64,000 bases of DNA, taken from contig NZ_BMRF01000003.1 of the NCBI RefSeq assembly GCF_014648495.1, positions 496,001 through 560,000 on the forward strand, written 5' to 3'. Positions within the stretch are counted from its first letter, which is position 1; every line of letters begins with the position of its first letter. The stretch comes from Actinomadura cremea (GTDB taxonomy: Bacteria; Actinomycetota; Actinomycetes; Streptosporangiales; Streptosporangiaceae). A program made the translations under genes and the position numbers. Of this stretch, positions 47,541 to 55,486 are shown piece after piece. The notes under the pieces are model-generated. The model was not told the DNA's origin, did not search any database, and saw only the letters and a program-made list of their open reading frames with translations.

Positions 47541-48485
47541 TCACCGCTGCGCGTACTCGGGGTACCCGTAGCCGACGATGCTGGAGGTCGGGCGCTCCCG
47601 GATCCGGACGGCGCTGTCGGTGTTGCCCTCCACGGTCTTGACCGTGCCGTCGTCGATCTTCTCGATCACCATGCCGACGTGGTCGATGGCGTCGATGGAG
47701 TCGCTGCCGCCCCAGTCGAAGAAGACGATCGCGCCGGGCTCGGGCTCGGTGCCCCAGCGGCCCTGGTCCTTGAACCACTCCGCGTGCGTGACCGTGTAGG
47801 CGTCGTGCCCGAACTGGTCGCTGGCCCCGATCTGGGAGCCGATCCAGGAGATGAACATGCTGCACCAGGCGGCGTCGCTGTATCCCGACAGCGAACCGCC
47901 GTCCCGCTCGACCGTCGAGCTGGAACGTTCCGAGTCCACGTACCAGTCGTTGAACTTCGTCTCGCCGTCGGCGTCCTCCTCGATGCCCACCTGCTTCTCC
48001 GCCAGTGCGATGGCGTCCTGCGCGGTGGGCTTGCTCTTCTTCTTCTCCGATGCGCCCTTCCCGGACCCGCCGTCCTCGGACGAGCCGGAGCCGGTGGCGC
48101 CGGACCCTTGACCGGAGCCGTCGCCGGAATCGCCCTCGTCGGACTTCCCGCCCTCGTCGGACGACGCGGAGCCGCCCGGAGCGCGGTCGCCGCCGTCCTG
48201 CACGACCGCGAACTCCGCCGCCGTCCTGGCGGTGCCGGAGTCGAACGGCAGGACCGACGCCTGCGCGGTCGCCGCGGCGGTGCCGAGGACGGCCGCGCCG
48301 ACGACGACTCCGCCGGTGGTGCGCCATGAGAGGGGAATGGCGCTCCAGGCGCGGGGCGACGTCCGCGGGGTTCGCGGAACCGCGCGCATCTGCTCCCGAG
48401 CCGCGCGCAGCGGGGAGGGGAGTGGGCTGGAAAGGGGGGACGGGCCCGGCTTGCGTCGCCTGGCGGCCCGGTGTTTGCCTGCCAC
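47541..48485 (-). CDS. CHAP-domain cell-wall amidase/endopeptidase
   Basis: Secreted peptidoglycan hydrolase, 314 aa. A long basic N-terminus precedes the membrane-spanning signal region (TTGGVVVGAAVLGTAAATAQ) and a Gly/Ser/Asp-rich low-complexity linker (about 95-150). The CHAP domain has the catalytic Cys in SDAAWCSMFISWIG, His in AIDHVGMVIEK and the Asn-containing VEGNTDSAVR. Start GTG 48485 has AAGGAG 8 nt upstream. That ribosome site lies about 10 nt from the 3' end of a c-di-AMP riboswitch, which likely controls the gene. Such control couples wall hydrolysis to c-di-AMP, an osmotic/wall signal. Confidence 0.9.
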   Translation of the reverse strand: MAGKHRAARRRKPGPSPLSSPLPSPLRAAREQMRAVPRTPRTSPRAWSAIPLSWRTTGGVVVGAAVLGTAAATAQASVLPFDSGTARTAAEFAVVQDGGDRAPGGSASSDEGGKSDEGDSGDGSGQGSGATGSGSSEDGGSGKGASEKKKSKPTAQDAIALAEKQVGIEEDADGETKFNDWYVDSERSSSTVERDGGSLSGYSDAAWCSMFISWIGSQIGASDQFGHDAYTVTHAEWFKDQGRWGTEPEPGAIVFFDWGGSDSIDAIDHVGMVIEKIDDGTVKTVEGNTDSAVRIRERPTSSIVGYGYPEYAQR

Positions 48486-48507
48486 GGGGATTTCTCCTTG
48501 GCTTCCA

Positions 48508-48648
48508 TTCCGCCTACCGGGTTAGCTGACGGGTTCGGGCGTGGAAGCCGCCCTACGGCCTGGGGGCAGGCCGATTCACCCCGATACGGAGGTGGGTCCC
48601 CGGCTCCGCGGGCGGGCCGTGTGCGGCCGCGTGCGGACTCGGCGGTGA
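48508..48648 (-). promoter_or_regulatory. c-di-AMP (ydaO/yuaA) riboswitch A, upstream of CHAP gene
   Basis: In RNA orientation the conserved blocks are GGGGACCCA (48601-48593), GGGGUGAAUCGG (48582-48571), GUAGGGC (48556-48550), GAACCCGUCAGCUAACCC (48536-48519) and GGUAGGCG (48518-48511). A P1 stem forms between CCGCC near 48642 and the final GGCGG. All match the ydaO/yuaA aptamer. Binding of c-di-AMP usually turns expression off. The closeness of the ribosome site suggests translational control. A possible own promoter is TTGACG-n17-TAGCCG at 48772-48800. Confidence 0.93.
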
Positions 48649-48774
48649 CGCGCCCGGGGGGCGGGCGCGCCGGTGCGGATGGTCTCGGCCTCCCGGGGGC
48701 GCGGTGCCCGCGGGGAGGCGGAGGGCGCGGCCGCTCGGTCGTCCGGCGACCACGCCCTCGTATTGCCGTTTCGG

Positions 48775-48870
48775 CTAGATGGTCCCTACTCGCCCGTCAA
48801 TGGGCATGGTGGGACGCGTCGAGAATCGTCTCGTGAAGAGATTCCTGAGGGGATGTCGGACAGAATTCAC
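48775..48870 (-). CDS. Possible 31-codon ORF downstream of riboswitch B
   Basis: GTG-initiated frame encoding a basic peptide (VNSVRHPLRNLFTRRFSTRP then a short tail) that begins 15 nt after riboswitch B. GGAG is only 1 nt from the GTG, so spacing is poor. It may be a remnant of a hydrolase gene once controlled by riboswitch B, a leader peptide, or not a gene at all. Nothing else is coded between the two aptamers. Confidence 0.25.
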   Translation of the reverse strand: MNSVRHPLRNLFTRRFSTRPTMPIDGRVGTI

Positions 48871-48885
48871 ACTCCGTTTCTTCCA

Positions 48886-49056
48886 GACGCCTACCGGGTT
48901 AGCTGACGGGTTCGGGCGGGAAGTGGCCCTACGGCCGTCCGCTGGACGTGTCCAGGGACGAGCCGATTCACCCCGGCGCCGGAATGCCCGTCCGGAACGA
49001 TCCGGACTCCAGCGCGAATGGGTCCCCGGCTCCGCTCGAAGCGGATTCGGCGTGCC
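48886..49056 (-). promoter_or_regulatory. c-di-AMP (ydaO/yuaA) riboswitch B, without an intact downstream gene
   Basis: Same conserved blocks as riboswitch A: GGGGACCCA (49027-49019), GGGGUGAAUCGG (48974-48963), GUAGGGC (48932-48926), GAACCCGUCAGCUAACCC (48913-48896) and GGUAGGCG (48895-48888). The 5' AAUCCGCU element and a P1 stem (ACGCC near 49052 with GGCGU) are present. It points toward riboswitch A 240 nt away, with only a possible 31-codon frame between. A candidate promoter, TTGCCT-n16-TACGTT, lies near 49425-49453. Confidence 0.9.
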
Positions 49057-49191
49057 GCTGCGAAGAGCGGCGATGCTGTTGTGATGACGGCGGGCCCTGT
49101 CCAGGGGAACCGCCCTGGGCCGCCCGTCCGGCTCGTGGAACGCAGACAGCTCCATGCACGCTGCCGCGTGCGCACGGGGGAGGGGAGACCT

Positions 49192-49360
49192 GGTCTCGGG
49201 GAGGCGTCGCCTCGGCGAGACCGCCGCGGCACCGTCGCGGTGCCGCGTGCGGCACGTGGAACGTGCCGCGGGGGGAAGCGACACGTGGGGCGTGTCGCCG
49301 GAAGGGGTGACGGCGCGTGGGGCGCGCCGCCCGTCGCACGACCACTGGATGTGCCGTGCG
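49192..49360. repeat. Array of short hairpins with related TGGNN loops
   Basis: Six consecutive inverted repeats fill this gene-free stretch: 49192-49222 (GGTCTCG/CGAGACC with an inner GAGGC/GCCTC), 49226-49246, 49249-49269, 49278-49298, 49311-49329 and 49335-49360. The last four have loops TGGAA, TGGGG, TGGGG and TGGAT on the plus strand, centred about 28-32 bp apart, while stem sequences differ but still pair. It lies between the terminator of the NlpC/P60 gene and riboswitch B. Function is unknown. Confidence 0.75.
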
Positions 49361-49462
49361 GGCCCGCGATCCCGGATGCCGGTTCCGCGGGGCCACGGCG
49401 TCTGGAGGGCGCCGGGAGTGAGGACAACGTACCAAAGGTTCAAGCGGAGGCAAATCCCCACT

Positions 49463-49500
49463 AAAACGACAACGGACCAGGTAGGACCTGGTCCGTCGTC
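49463..49500 (-). terminator. Intrinsic terminator after the NlpC/P60 gene
   Basis: A perfect 11-bp stem (49472-49482 with 49486-49496), 3-nt loop, and three more pairs beyond one mismatch. On the minus strand it is followed by TTTT. It ends the NlpC/P60 transcript about 70 nt after the stop. The rest of the 1.08-kb gap between the CHAP and NlpC/P60 genes holds the hairpin array and two riboswitches. Confidence 0.9.
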
Positions 49501-49569
49501 TCCGGCGCCCGCTCTGGGGCCTCCTCCGAGGCCCGCGTCACAGGGGCCCCCTGGCACCCGGGGGGTGTG

Positions 49570-50616
49570 TCAGGGGCGTCCGGCGCCGTAGTAGTTGTTC
49601 AGGTAGTAACCCGAGGTGATGCTCACGACCTCGACGTTCTTGCCGGTGCGCGGCGCGTGGATCATCTGGCCGTTGCCGACGTACATGCCCACGTGCCCGA
49701 GACCGCTGAAGAACACCAGGTCGCCGGGCTGCAGGTCGCTCTTGGCGACCCGCTTCGTCGCCGCGTACTGCGAGTTCGTCGTACGCGTGATGCTCACGCC
49801 CGCGGCCCCCCACGCCTTCATGGTGAGCCCGGAGCAGTCGTAGCTGCTCGGGCCCTCGGCGCCGTACGAGTACGGCTTGCCGAGCTGTGCGTAGGCGAAG
49901 TCGAGCGCCGTCCCGGCCGCGCCGCTGGCGGGACCCTTGTAGGTGCCGCCGACGCTGCCCGAACCGCCCGAGGAGGAGCTCGTCGTCCCGCCGAGCCGGC
50001 GGACCAGCTTCTGCTGCTTGTCGATCTCCTTCTCGACCTTGTCCTTGTGCTTCTTGATCTCGTCCGACTTGGCCTTGACCTCCTCGTAGGCGGTCTTGGC
50101 CGACGCCTGCTCACGCCGGAGCCGCTGCGCGGTGGCGATGAACTGGGTCAGCTCGGAGCTGCGCTCGCGCGACAGCAGCGAGAACACCGCGGACTGGTCG
50201 AGGATCGCCTGCGGGTCCTCGCTGCTCGCGAAGCCCGCGACGTTGGTGGCGTCGTCGCCGCCCTTCTTGTAGGCGTTGGCGGCCATCTGGGCGACGGTGC
50301 GGCGCTGCTCCTCGAACTTCGTCTGCTCTTCGGTCGCGCTCTTGTTCGCCGCCTGGTACTTCTTCTTGGCGATCTTGAGCTTTTCGCCGATGTCGTTGTA
50401 CTTCTCGACGTACTGGTCGACCTTCTCGTTGAGCTCGTTGAGCTTCTTCTGCGCCTCCGCGGCCGTCGGCTGCGGGTCGGCGTGCGCCGCCACCGGGACG
50501 GACACCAGCGAGGTCGTCACCGCCAGGCAGGCGGCGACCGCCAGCCCGCGAAACGCGCCCGCCGCCCCGAGCCCGCCCTTGCGGCGCGTGGGCTCCCCGA
50601 TGTGATCATTGGTCAC
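49570..50616 (-). CDS. NlpC/P60 (C40) peptidoglycan endopeptidase, RipC-like
   Basis: Secreted cell-wall endopeptidase, 348 aa. A signal peptide (FRGLAVAACLAVTTSLVSVP, cleavage near AAHA-DP) precedes a long coiled coil of about 190 residues (KKLNELNEKVDQYVEKYNDI onward, rich in Lys/Glu). A Ser/Gly linker leads to the catalytic domain with C261 (YDCSGLTMKAWG), H308 (LGHVGMYVG) and H320 (MIHAPRTG). By position and build it corresponds to mycobacterial RipC (Rv2190c); the coiled coil there receives activation from FtsEX. GTG 50616 is chosen to place the signal peptide normally. A well-spaced promoter lies upstream. Confidence 0.93.
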   Translation of the reverse strand: MTNDHIGEPTRRKGGLGAAGAFRGLAVAACLAVTTSLVSVPVAAHADPQPTAAEAQKKLNELNEKVDQYVEKYNDIGEKLKIAKKKYQAANKSATEEQTKFEEQRRTVAQMAANAYKKGGDDATNVAGFASSEDPQAILDQSAVFSLLSRERSSELTQFIATAQRLRREQASAKTAYEEVKAKSDEIKKHKDKVEKEIDKQQKLVRRLGGTTSSSSGGSGSVGGTYKGPASGAAGTALDFAYAQLGKPYSYGAEGPSSYDCSGLTMKAWGAAGVSITRTTNSQYAATKRVAKSDLQPGDLVFFSGLGHVGMYVGNGQMIHAPRTGKNVEVVSITSGYYLNNYYGAGRP

Positions 50617-50657
50617 GGTCGAAATCGCCCCTCTCGTCGACGACACAATCAGCCGAC

Positions 50658-50686
50658 GACAGTAGCGAGGCCCCACCACCCTCACA
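50658..50686 (-). promoter_or_regulatory. Promoter of the NlpC/P60 gene
   Basis: TTGTGA (-35), 17-nt spacer, TACTGT (-10), placing the start about 35 nt before the GTG. Good match to the housekeeping sigma factor consensus. The rest of the 190-nt intergenic region shows no gene. Confidence 0.6.
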
Positions 50687-50806
50687 ACCGGTTCATCACA
50701 ATTTGCTGGCCTTCTCGGCCGAACGCCCACTTTTTGTCACGGCAAGATCACAGATCGCTGGGGCGCTGCGGCGTGATGAGGGGCCGGCCTGGGAGATTTC
50801 TCACCC

Positions 50807-52084
50807 TCAGGAACGGCCGAGCCGGCGCAGCAAAAGCGAGGACGGGCAGGGCCGCGCATTGGCGCGCCGCGCCGCGTCGGCCACCTCGCGGTCCGACGAG
50901 ACCACCACCACGGCCCGTCCCGGCGGCTCCGCCCGCACCAGCTCGCCGATCAGCTCGTCGGCGGTCCGGCCCGGGTTGCTGAACTTCACCCGCACCGTGC
51001 GGGGCGCGGCGACCGCCACCGGCGCGTCCAGCTCCGCGCCGTCGAACACGCACGTCACCTCGGCACGGGTCTGCGCCGCGAGCCCGCCGAGCCCCGACAC
51101 CAGCCGGCTGCGCTGATCGGCCAGCGGCAGCTCCCCGTAGCCCGTCTTGGTGACGTTGTAGCCGTCCACGATGAGGTGCACCTGCGGCAGCGTCAGCAGC
51201 CGGTCCAGCAACTGGGGATCGCTGTCCGACAGCGCCCGCCCCGGCAGCGTCCGGTGCGTCAGCGTGTCCGGCTCCATGCCCCCGACCGCGTCCGCGGGCC
51301 GCCCGATGGTGGACGGCAGCGCCAGCTCCCGCCGGACGCCCTGCGCCGCGTCCTGCAGCACGTCGAGCAGCATCCGCAGCCGGACGTCGTCGACGTTGCG
51401 GCCCTCGCGCGCGGCGCGCTTGGCGGTCTCCGCCGCCGCCTCCGCCCGCTCCGTCCGCGACCGCAGCTTGCGCAGCTCCTTGTCGGACGCGGTCGCGCGC
51501 TCACGCGCGGCGGACAGCTCCCGCTCGGCGTCCGCGGTCACCTCGGCGGCGTGCTCCTGCGCGGCGCGCGCCTTCACCCGCGCGTCGTGCAGCTTGCGGC
51601 GCAGCTCGGCGACCTCCGCCTTGGCGCCGCGCAGCTCCGCCCGCAGCTTGTCGACCTCCCCGGCGCGCGCCGTCCGGGCCGCCGCCAGCTCGTCCTTCAG
51701 GTCGGCGACCCGCCGCTCGGCGTCCTGCTCCTGCGACACCGTCGCGGACCGCTCCAACTCCTCGCGCGCCGCCTCGACCAGTCCGGTCCAGCCGGACGGC
51801 CGCAGCAGGTACCCCAGCATCGCGACCCGCACCGGATCGGCGGCGGGCGGGACGTCGCCGCCCTCGACGGCCTCGGCCAGCTCGGGCTGCGCCGCGCGCA
51901 GCGGCCCGGCGACGCTCGTCCGGAAGCCGGCGTCCTTCTCCAGCAGCGCCGCGATGTGCTGCCCGGCGAGCTTGGCCCGCTTGCGGCGCTCGAACCGGGC
52001 GAAACGGCGAAGCGGCATCGGAATCTCACCGTGCGGCAGTGTCCCGAGCAGGTCGGCGGCGGTCTCCACCACGCCGTGCCGCAC
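50807..52084 (-). CDS. NYN (YacP-like PIN) domain protein with coiled coil
   Basis: 425 aa from GTG 52084. An N-terminal helical region is followed by a long Arg/Glu-rich coiled coil (about 130-250) and a C-terminal NYN nuclease-like domain: VHLIVDGYNVTKTGYGELPL, then VTCVFDGAELDAP and AVVVVSSDREVADAARRANA with the Asp residues of the PIN-like site. It likely binds or cuts RNA. The true start is probably further upstream: homology continues through LERPLPEAVRHGVV, and AAGGAG at 52140-52145 precedes ATC codons at 52135 and 52132, with no ATG or GTG there. Confidence 0.85.
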   Translation of the reverse strand: MRHGVVETAADLLGTLPHGEIPMPLRRFARFERRKRAKLAGQHIAALLEKDAGFRTSVAGPLRAAQPELAEAVEGGDVPPAADPVRVAMLGYLLRPSGWTGLVEAAREELERSATVSQEQDAERRVADLKDELAAARTARAGEVDKLRAELRGAKAEVAELRRKLHDARVKARAAQEHAAEVTADAERELSAARERATASDKELRKLRSRTERAEAAAETAKRAAREGRNVDDVRLRMLLDVLQDAAQGVRRELALPSTIGRPADAVGGMEPDTLTHRTLPGRALSDSDPQLLDRLLTLPQVHLIVDGYNVTKTGYGELPLADQRSRLVSGLGGLAAQTRAEVTCVFDGAELDAPVAVAAPRTVRVKFSNPGRTADELIGELVRAEPPGRAVVVVSSDREVADAARRANARPCPSSLLLRRLGRS

Positions 52085-52359
52085 CGCTTCGGGCAGCGGC
52101 CGCTCCAGCCGCTCTTCGGGCCCGCTGTCGATGATCCCGCTCCTTCCGGGGGTTCCCGCCGGTGCGCTCTGTCTTCCCGAGCGTCCCGCGCCTAACCGGA
52201 GCCGCGCGACGGCACCGGCATGGCGGACGGAACGCGCCGAGCTGCTGCGCGCGGCCGTTCCCCCGGGCCCCGTCCGGCCGATGCTGCAACCCTAGCGGCA
52301 CCGGCCCGCGCCGGTGGCGCGCTCCGTGACTGTCGGTGGCAACCTCTACGGTCGCCGTC

Positions 52360-54189
52360 ATGACGACTGCGCACGGGAACGATGTGCCGGACGTCGGGGT
52401 CCAGGGGACTCTGGACGACCTCGGCACCCCGCTGGCCGGGGTCACGTTCGTCGTGGTCGACCTCGAGACCACCGGCGGATCCGCGGCCGACTCGGCCATC
52501 ACCGAGATCGGCGCCGTGAAGGTGCGCGGCGGCGAGGTGCTCGGCGAACTCGGCACGCTCGTCGACCCCGGCGGCCCGGTCCCGCCGTTCATCACCGCCC
52601 TGACCGGCATCACCACCGCGATGGTGACGGCCGCCCCCCGGATGGACTCGGTGCTCCCCGCGTTCCTGGAGTTCGCGCGGGGCGCCGTCCTCGTCGCGCA
52701 CAACGCCCCCTTCGACATCGGCTTCCTCAAGGCGGCCTGCGCCGCGCAGGGACGCGCCTGGCCCGCGTTCCCCGTCGTCGACACCGTCGACCTGGCGCGC
52801 CGCGTCCTCGGCCGGGACGAGGTCCCCAACTGCAAGCTGGGCACGCTCGCCCGGTTCTTCCGCACCACCACCGAGCCGACGCACCGCGCGCTCGCCGACG
52901 CCCGCGCCACCGTCGAGGTCCTGCACGGCCTCATCGAGCGCCTCGGCTCCTTCGGCGTCACCTCCCTGGAGGACATGCGCGGCTTCGCCAAGGCCCCCAC
53001 CCCCGAGCAGCGCCGCAAGCGCCACCTCGCCGACGGCGTGCCGAGCGCCCCCGGCGTGTACCTGTTCGAGGACGACGCGGGCGAGGTCCTCTACGTCGGC
53101 AAGAGCGGCGACCTGCGCTCCCGGGTGCGCAGCTACTTCACCGGCTCGGAGACCCGCCGCCGCGTCCGCGAGATGGTCGGCCTCGCCGAGCACGTCCGGA
53201 CGATCCCGTGCGCCACCGGGCTGGAGGCCGAGGTCCGCGAGCTGCGGCTCATCGCCGAGCACAAGCCCCGCTACAACAGGCGGTCGAAGTTCCCCGAGCG
53301 GGCCATCTGGCTGAAGCTCACCGTCGAGCCGTTCCCCCGGCTCTCCATCGTCCGCGAGTGCCGCGACGACGGCGCCTGCTACCTCGGGCCCGTTTCCTCC
53401 CGGCACCAGGCCGAGGAGGCCCGCGCCGCGTTGCACGAGGCCGTCCCGCTGCGGCAGTGCACCCAGCGGCTCACGACCCGCCTCATCGAGCACGGACGCG
53501 CCCGCACCTGCGCCCTCGCCGACCTCGGCCGCTGCGGCGCCCCCTGCGACGGGCGCGAGTCCGCCGCCGACTACGCCGCGCACGCCGACACCGCCCGCGC
53601 CGTCATGCGCGGCGACGTCCGTCCCGTGGTCGCCGCCGCGCAGGTCCGCATCGACCGGCTCGCCACCGAACTGCGCTACGAGGAGGCCGCCGAGCAGCGC
53701 GACCGGCTCGCCGCGTTCGTCCGCGCCGCCGCCCGCGGGCAGCGCCTCGCCGCCCTCGCCGCCCTGCCGGAGCTCGTCGCGGCCCTGCCCGCCTTCGACG
53801 GCGGCTGGGACCTGTCGGTCGTCCGGTACGGGAGGCTCGCCGCCGCCGGGACCGTTCCGCCGCGTGCCCGCCCCCGCCCCTACGTCGACGCCCTCATCGC
53901 CACCGCCGAGACGGTGTTCCCGCCGTCCGGGGGCGCGCCCGGCGGCGTCCCCCTCGGCGCGCGGCCGTCCACCGGCGCCACCGCCGAGGAGATGGAGTGC
54001 GTGCTGCGCTGGCTCGACCGCCCCGGCGTCCGCCTGGTCGAGGTCGCCGGCACGTGGGCGTGCCCGGCGCACGGCGCGGAGGGGCAGCGCGAGCGGCTCG
54101 ACCGCGCCACCCGCGACCGGGCCTACGGCGACCGCGCCTACACCGCCCACGCGACGCAGGCCCGCGCGTCCCGCCGCCCGCTGCGCTGA
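52360..54189 (+). CDS. DEDDh exonuclease fused to UvrC-like GIY-YIG nuclease
   Basis: 609 aa. The N-terminal DnaQ-type 3'-5' exonuclease has D34 and E36 in VVVDLETTGGS, LVAHNAPFDIGFL and HRALADARATVEV. It is followed by a GIY-YIG domain (GVYLFEDDAGEVLYVGKSGD) and UvrC-like middle regions (KPRYNRRSK; the Cys-containing CTQRLTTR and TCALADLGRCGAPCDG; LRYEEAAEQRDRL, a UVR-like motif). The UvrC C-terminal RNase H-like and HhH domains are absent. It likely has a role in DNA repair. ATG 52360 is chosen because TACGGT lies 7 nt upstream (leaderless); GTG 52336 is an alternative. The equivalent gene in M. tuberculosis is Rv2191. Confidence 0.9.
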   Translation: MTTAHGNDVPDVGVQGTLDDLGTPLAGVTFVVVDLETTGGSAADSAITEIGAVKVRGGEVLGELGTLVDPGGPVPPFITALTGITTAMVTAAPRMDSVLPAFLEFARGAVLVAHNAPFDIGFLKAACAAQGRAWPAFPVVDTVDLARRVLGRDEVPNCKLGTLARFFRTTTEPTHRALADARATVEVLHGLIERLGSFGVTSLEDMRGFAKAPTPEQRRKRHLADGVPSAPGVYLFEDDAGEVLYVGKSGDLRSRVRSYFTGSETRRRVREMVGLAEHVRTIPCATGLEAEVRELRLIAEHKPRYNRRSKFPERAIWLKLTVEPFPRLSIVRECRDDGACYLGPVSSRHQAEEARAALHEAVPLRQCTQRLTTRLIEHGRARTCALADLGRCGAPCDGRESAADYAAHADTARAVMRGDVRPVVAAAQVRIDRLATELRYEEAAEQRDRLAAFVRAAARGQRLAALAALPELVAALPAFDGGWDLSVVRYGRLAAAGTVPPRARPRPYVDALIATAETVFPPSGGAPGGVPLGARPSTGATAEEMECVLRWLDRPGVRLVEVAGTWACPAHGAEGQRERLDRATRDRAYGDRAYTAHATQARASRRPLR

Positions 54190-54239
54190 CCCCGCTAGAG
54201 TGACGTGATCGTCCGTACCCCCGAGGGGACCGCCCGCAC

Positions 54240-54986
54240 ATGGCTCTGCCGCTCTACGACAGCCAGCCCGCACGCCGCGTGCCCTGGGTGACGTACCTGC
54301 TGGTGGCGGCCAACGTCGTGGTGTTCCTGCTCACCCCCATGTCGAACTTCGCCACCTGGTACGGCGAGGGCGAGGTCCGCGAGTGCAGCGCCGCGCACTT
54401 CAGCTACGAGTACGGCGCCGTGCCCAAGGAGCTGACGACGGGGGAGCGGCAGCCGCTGCCGACGAAGGTGCGGCACGAGTGCGGCCCCTCCGACCACGGC
54501 AAGACGCCCTGGACGTCCGCGTTCACCTCGATGTTCGTGCACTCGGACGCGCTGCACCTGCTCGGCAACGTCGTCGCGCTGTTCGTCATCGGCATGGGCC
54601 TGGAAGACCGGCTCGGACGGTGGCGCTACCTCGCCGCCTACCTGCTGTTCGGGCTCGCGGCCGTCTACGGGTTCGCCTACACCTCGCCCGACTCCACGGT
54701 CCCGCTCATCGGCGCGTCCGGGGCCATCGCCGGGGTGATGGGCGCCTACGTCATCCTGAACCCGCGGGGCCGCGTCGTGACCTGGGTGCTGCCCTTCATC
54801 GTGGTCCGGCTGCCGGTGTGGGTCGTGCTCGGCTACTGGTTCGTCATGCAGTGGCTCTCGCTGGGGCAGGAGAGCAACGTCGCCTACGCCGCGCACATCT
54901 CCGGGTTCGTCGCCGGGGCGGTCTTCGCCGTCCTGGCCCGCCGCGCGGGTCCCGCCCGCCGGCTCGCCGCGCTGAGCCGCGGCTGA
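54240..54986 (+). CDS. Rhomboid intramembrane serine protease
   Basis: 248 aa, six or seven helices. Catalytic Ser160 is in LIGASGAIAGVMGAY and His219 in VAYAAHISGFVAG; Asn110 in HLLGNVVALF lies in the oxyanion region. A long hydrophilic loop (about 37-92) after helix 1 contains two Cys (RECSAAHF and RHECGPSD) that could form a disulfide outside the membrane. It cleaves transmembrane substrates, none known here. A TAGAGT element about 40 nt upstream may be the -10. Confidence 0.92.
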   Translation: MALPLYDSQPARRVPWVTYLLVAANVVVFLLTPMSNFATWYGEGEVRECSAAHFSYEYGAVPKELTTGERQPLPTKVRHECGPSDHGKTPWTSAFTSMFVHSDALHLLGNVVALFVIGMGLEDRLGRWRYLAAYLLFGLAAVYGFAYTSPDSTVPLIGASGAIAGVMGAYVILNPRGRVVTWVLPFIVVRLPVWVVLGYWFVMQWLSLGQESNVAYAAHISGFVAGAVFAVLARRAGPARRLAALSRG

Positions 54987-55059
54987 CGGCTCCCGCGGCG
55001 CGTCCGGGCAGAGGTACGTCCCGATAGAGTCGGAACGTCATGGAACAGGGGAGGGTGCA

Positions 55060-55347
55060 GTGGTCACTGCGATCGTGTTCGTCAAGGCCGACGTCGCGCG
55101 CATCCACGAGGTGGCCGAGGCGATCGCCGCACTGGACGGCGTCAGCGAGGTCTACTCCGTCACCGGGGACCACGACCTCATGGCGATGGTCCGGGTCCGC
55201 CGCCACGAGGAGCTGAACGACGTCATACCCGGGCGGCTCAACAAGGTCCCCGGCATCGTCGGCACCGAGACGCACATCGCGTTCCGCACCTACTCCAAGC
55301 ACGACATCGAGGCCGCGTTCTCCCTCGGCCTGCCGGACGCCGACTGA
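55060..55347 (+). CDS. Stand-alone Lrp/AsnC effector (RAM) domain protein
   Basis: 95 aa consisting only of the ligand-binding RAM domain: TAIVFVKADVARIHEVAEAI, VYSVTGDHDLMAMVRV and GIVGTETHIAFRTYS. The DNA-binding helix-turn-helix of AsnC regulators is absent, so it cannot act as a regulator by itself; it may bind an amino acid or partner with a full-length Lrp protein. GTG 55060 follows GGGGAGGG. A TAGAGT -10-like element lies about 30 nt upstream. It converges on trpD. Confidence 0.87.
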   Translation: MVTAIVFVKADVARIHEVAEAIAALDGVSEVYSVTGDHDLMAMVRVRRHEELNDVIPGRLNKVPGIVGTETHIAFRTYSKHDIEAAFSLGLPDAD

Positions 55348-55365
55348 CCGGCAGGCCGGAGCGGA

Positions 55366-55384
55366 GTCCTGCGGAGCGCAGGAC
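55366..55384. terminator. Hairpin between AsnC-type gene and trpD
   Basis: An 8-bp perfect stem (GTCCTGCG/CGCAGGAC) with a GAG loop, 19 nt after the AsnC-type stop. Further GC-rich stems follow toward trpD in the 139-nt convergent gap. Confidence 0.55.
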
Positions 55385-55486
55385 GGCGGTCAGTCGCTCT
55401 TGCCGGGGGGCGGGGGCGCCCCCACAGGGAGTACTGACGGGCGCCCGGTCTCCGGCCGGCCCGCCCGGGGACGGGCCGGGGACGGG

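Noticed and set aside
49192-49360. Hairpin array considered as a CRISPR array
   Set aside because: Repeat units differ in sequence, there are no constant-length unique spacers, and no cas gene is present in the window.
48775-49557. A 260-codon open frame running through riboswitch B and the hairpin array
   Set aside because: Its translation has no domain and the nucleotide pattern is explained by the aptamer and hairpins. Only its last 31 codons are kept as a weak possibility.
50617-50806. A third c-di-AMP riboswitch upstream of the NlpC/P60 gene
   Set aside because: None of the conserved blocks (GGGGACCCA, GUCAGCUAACC) occurs there; only an ordinary promoter is seen.
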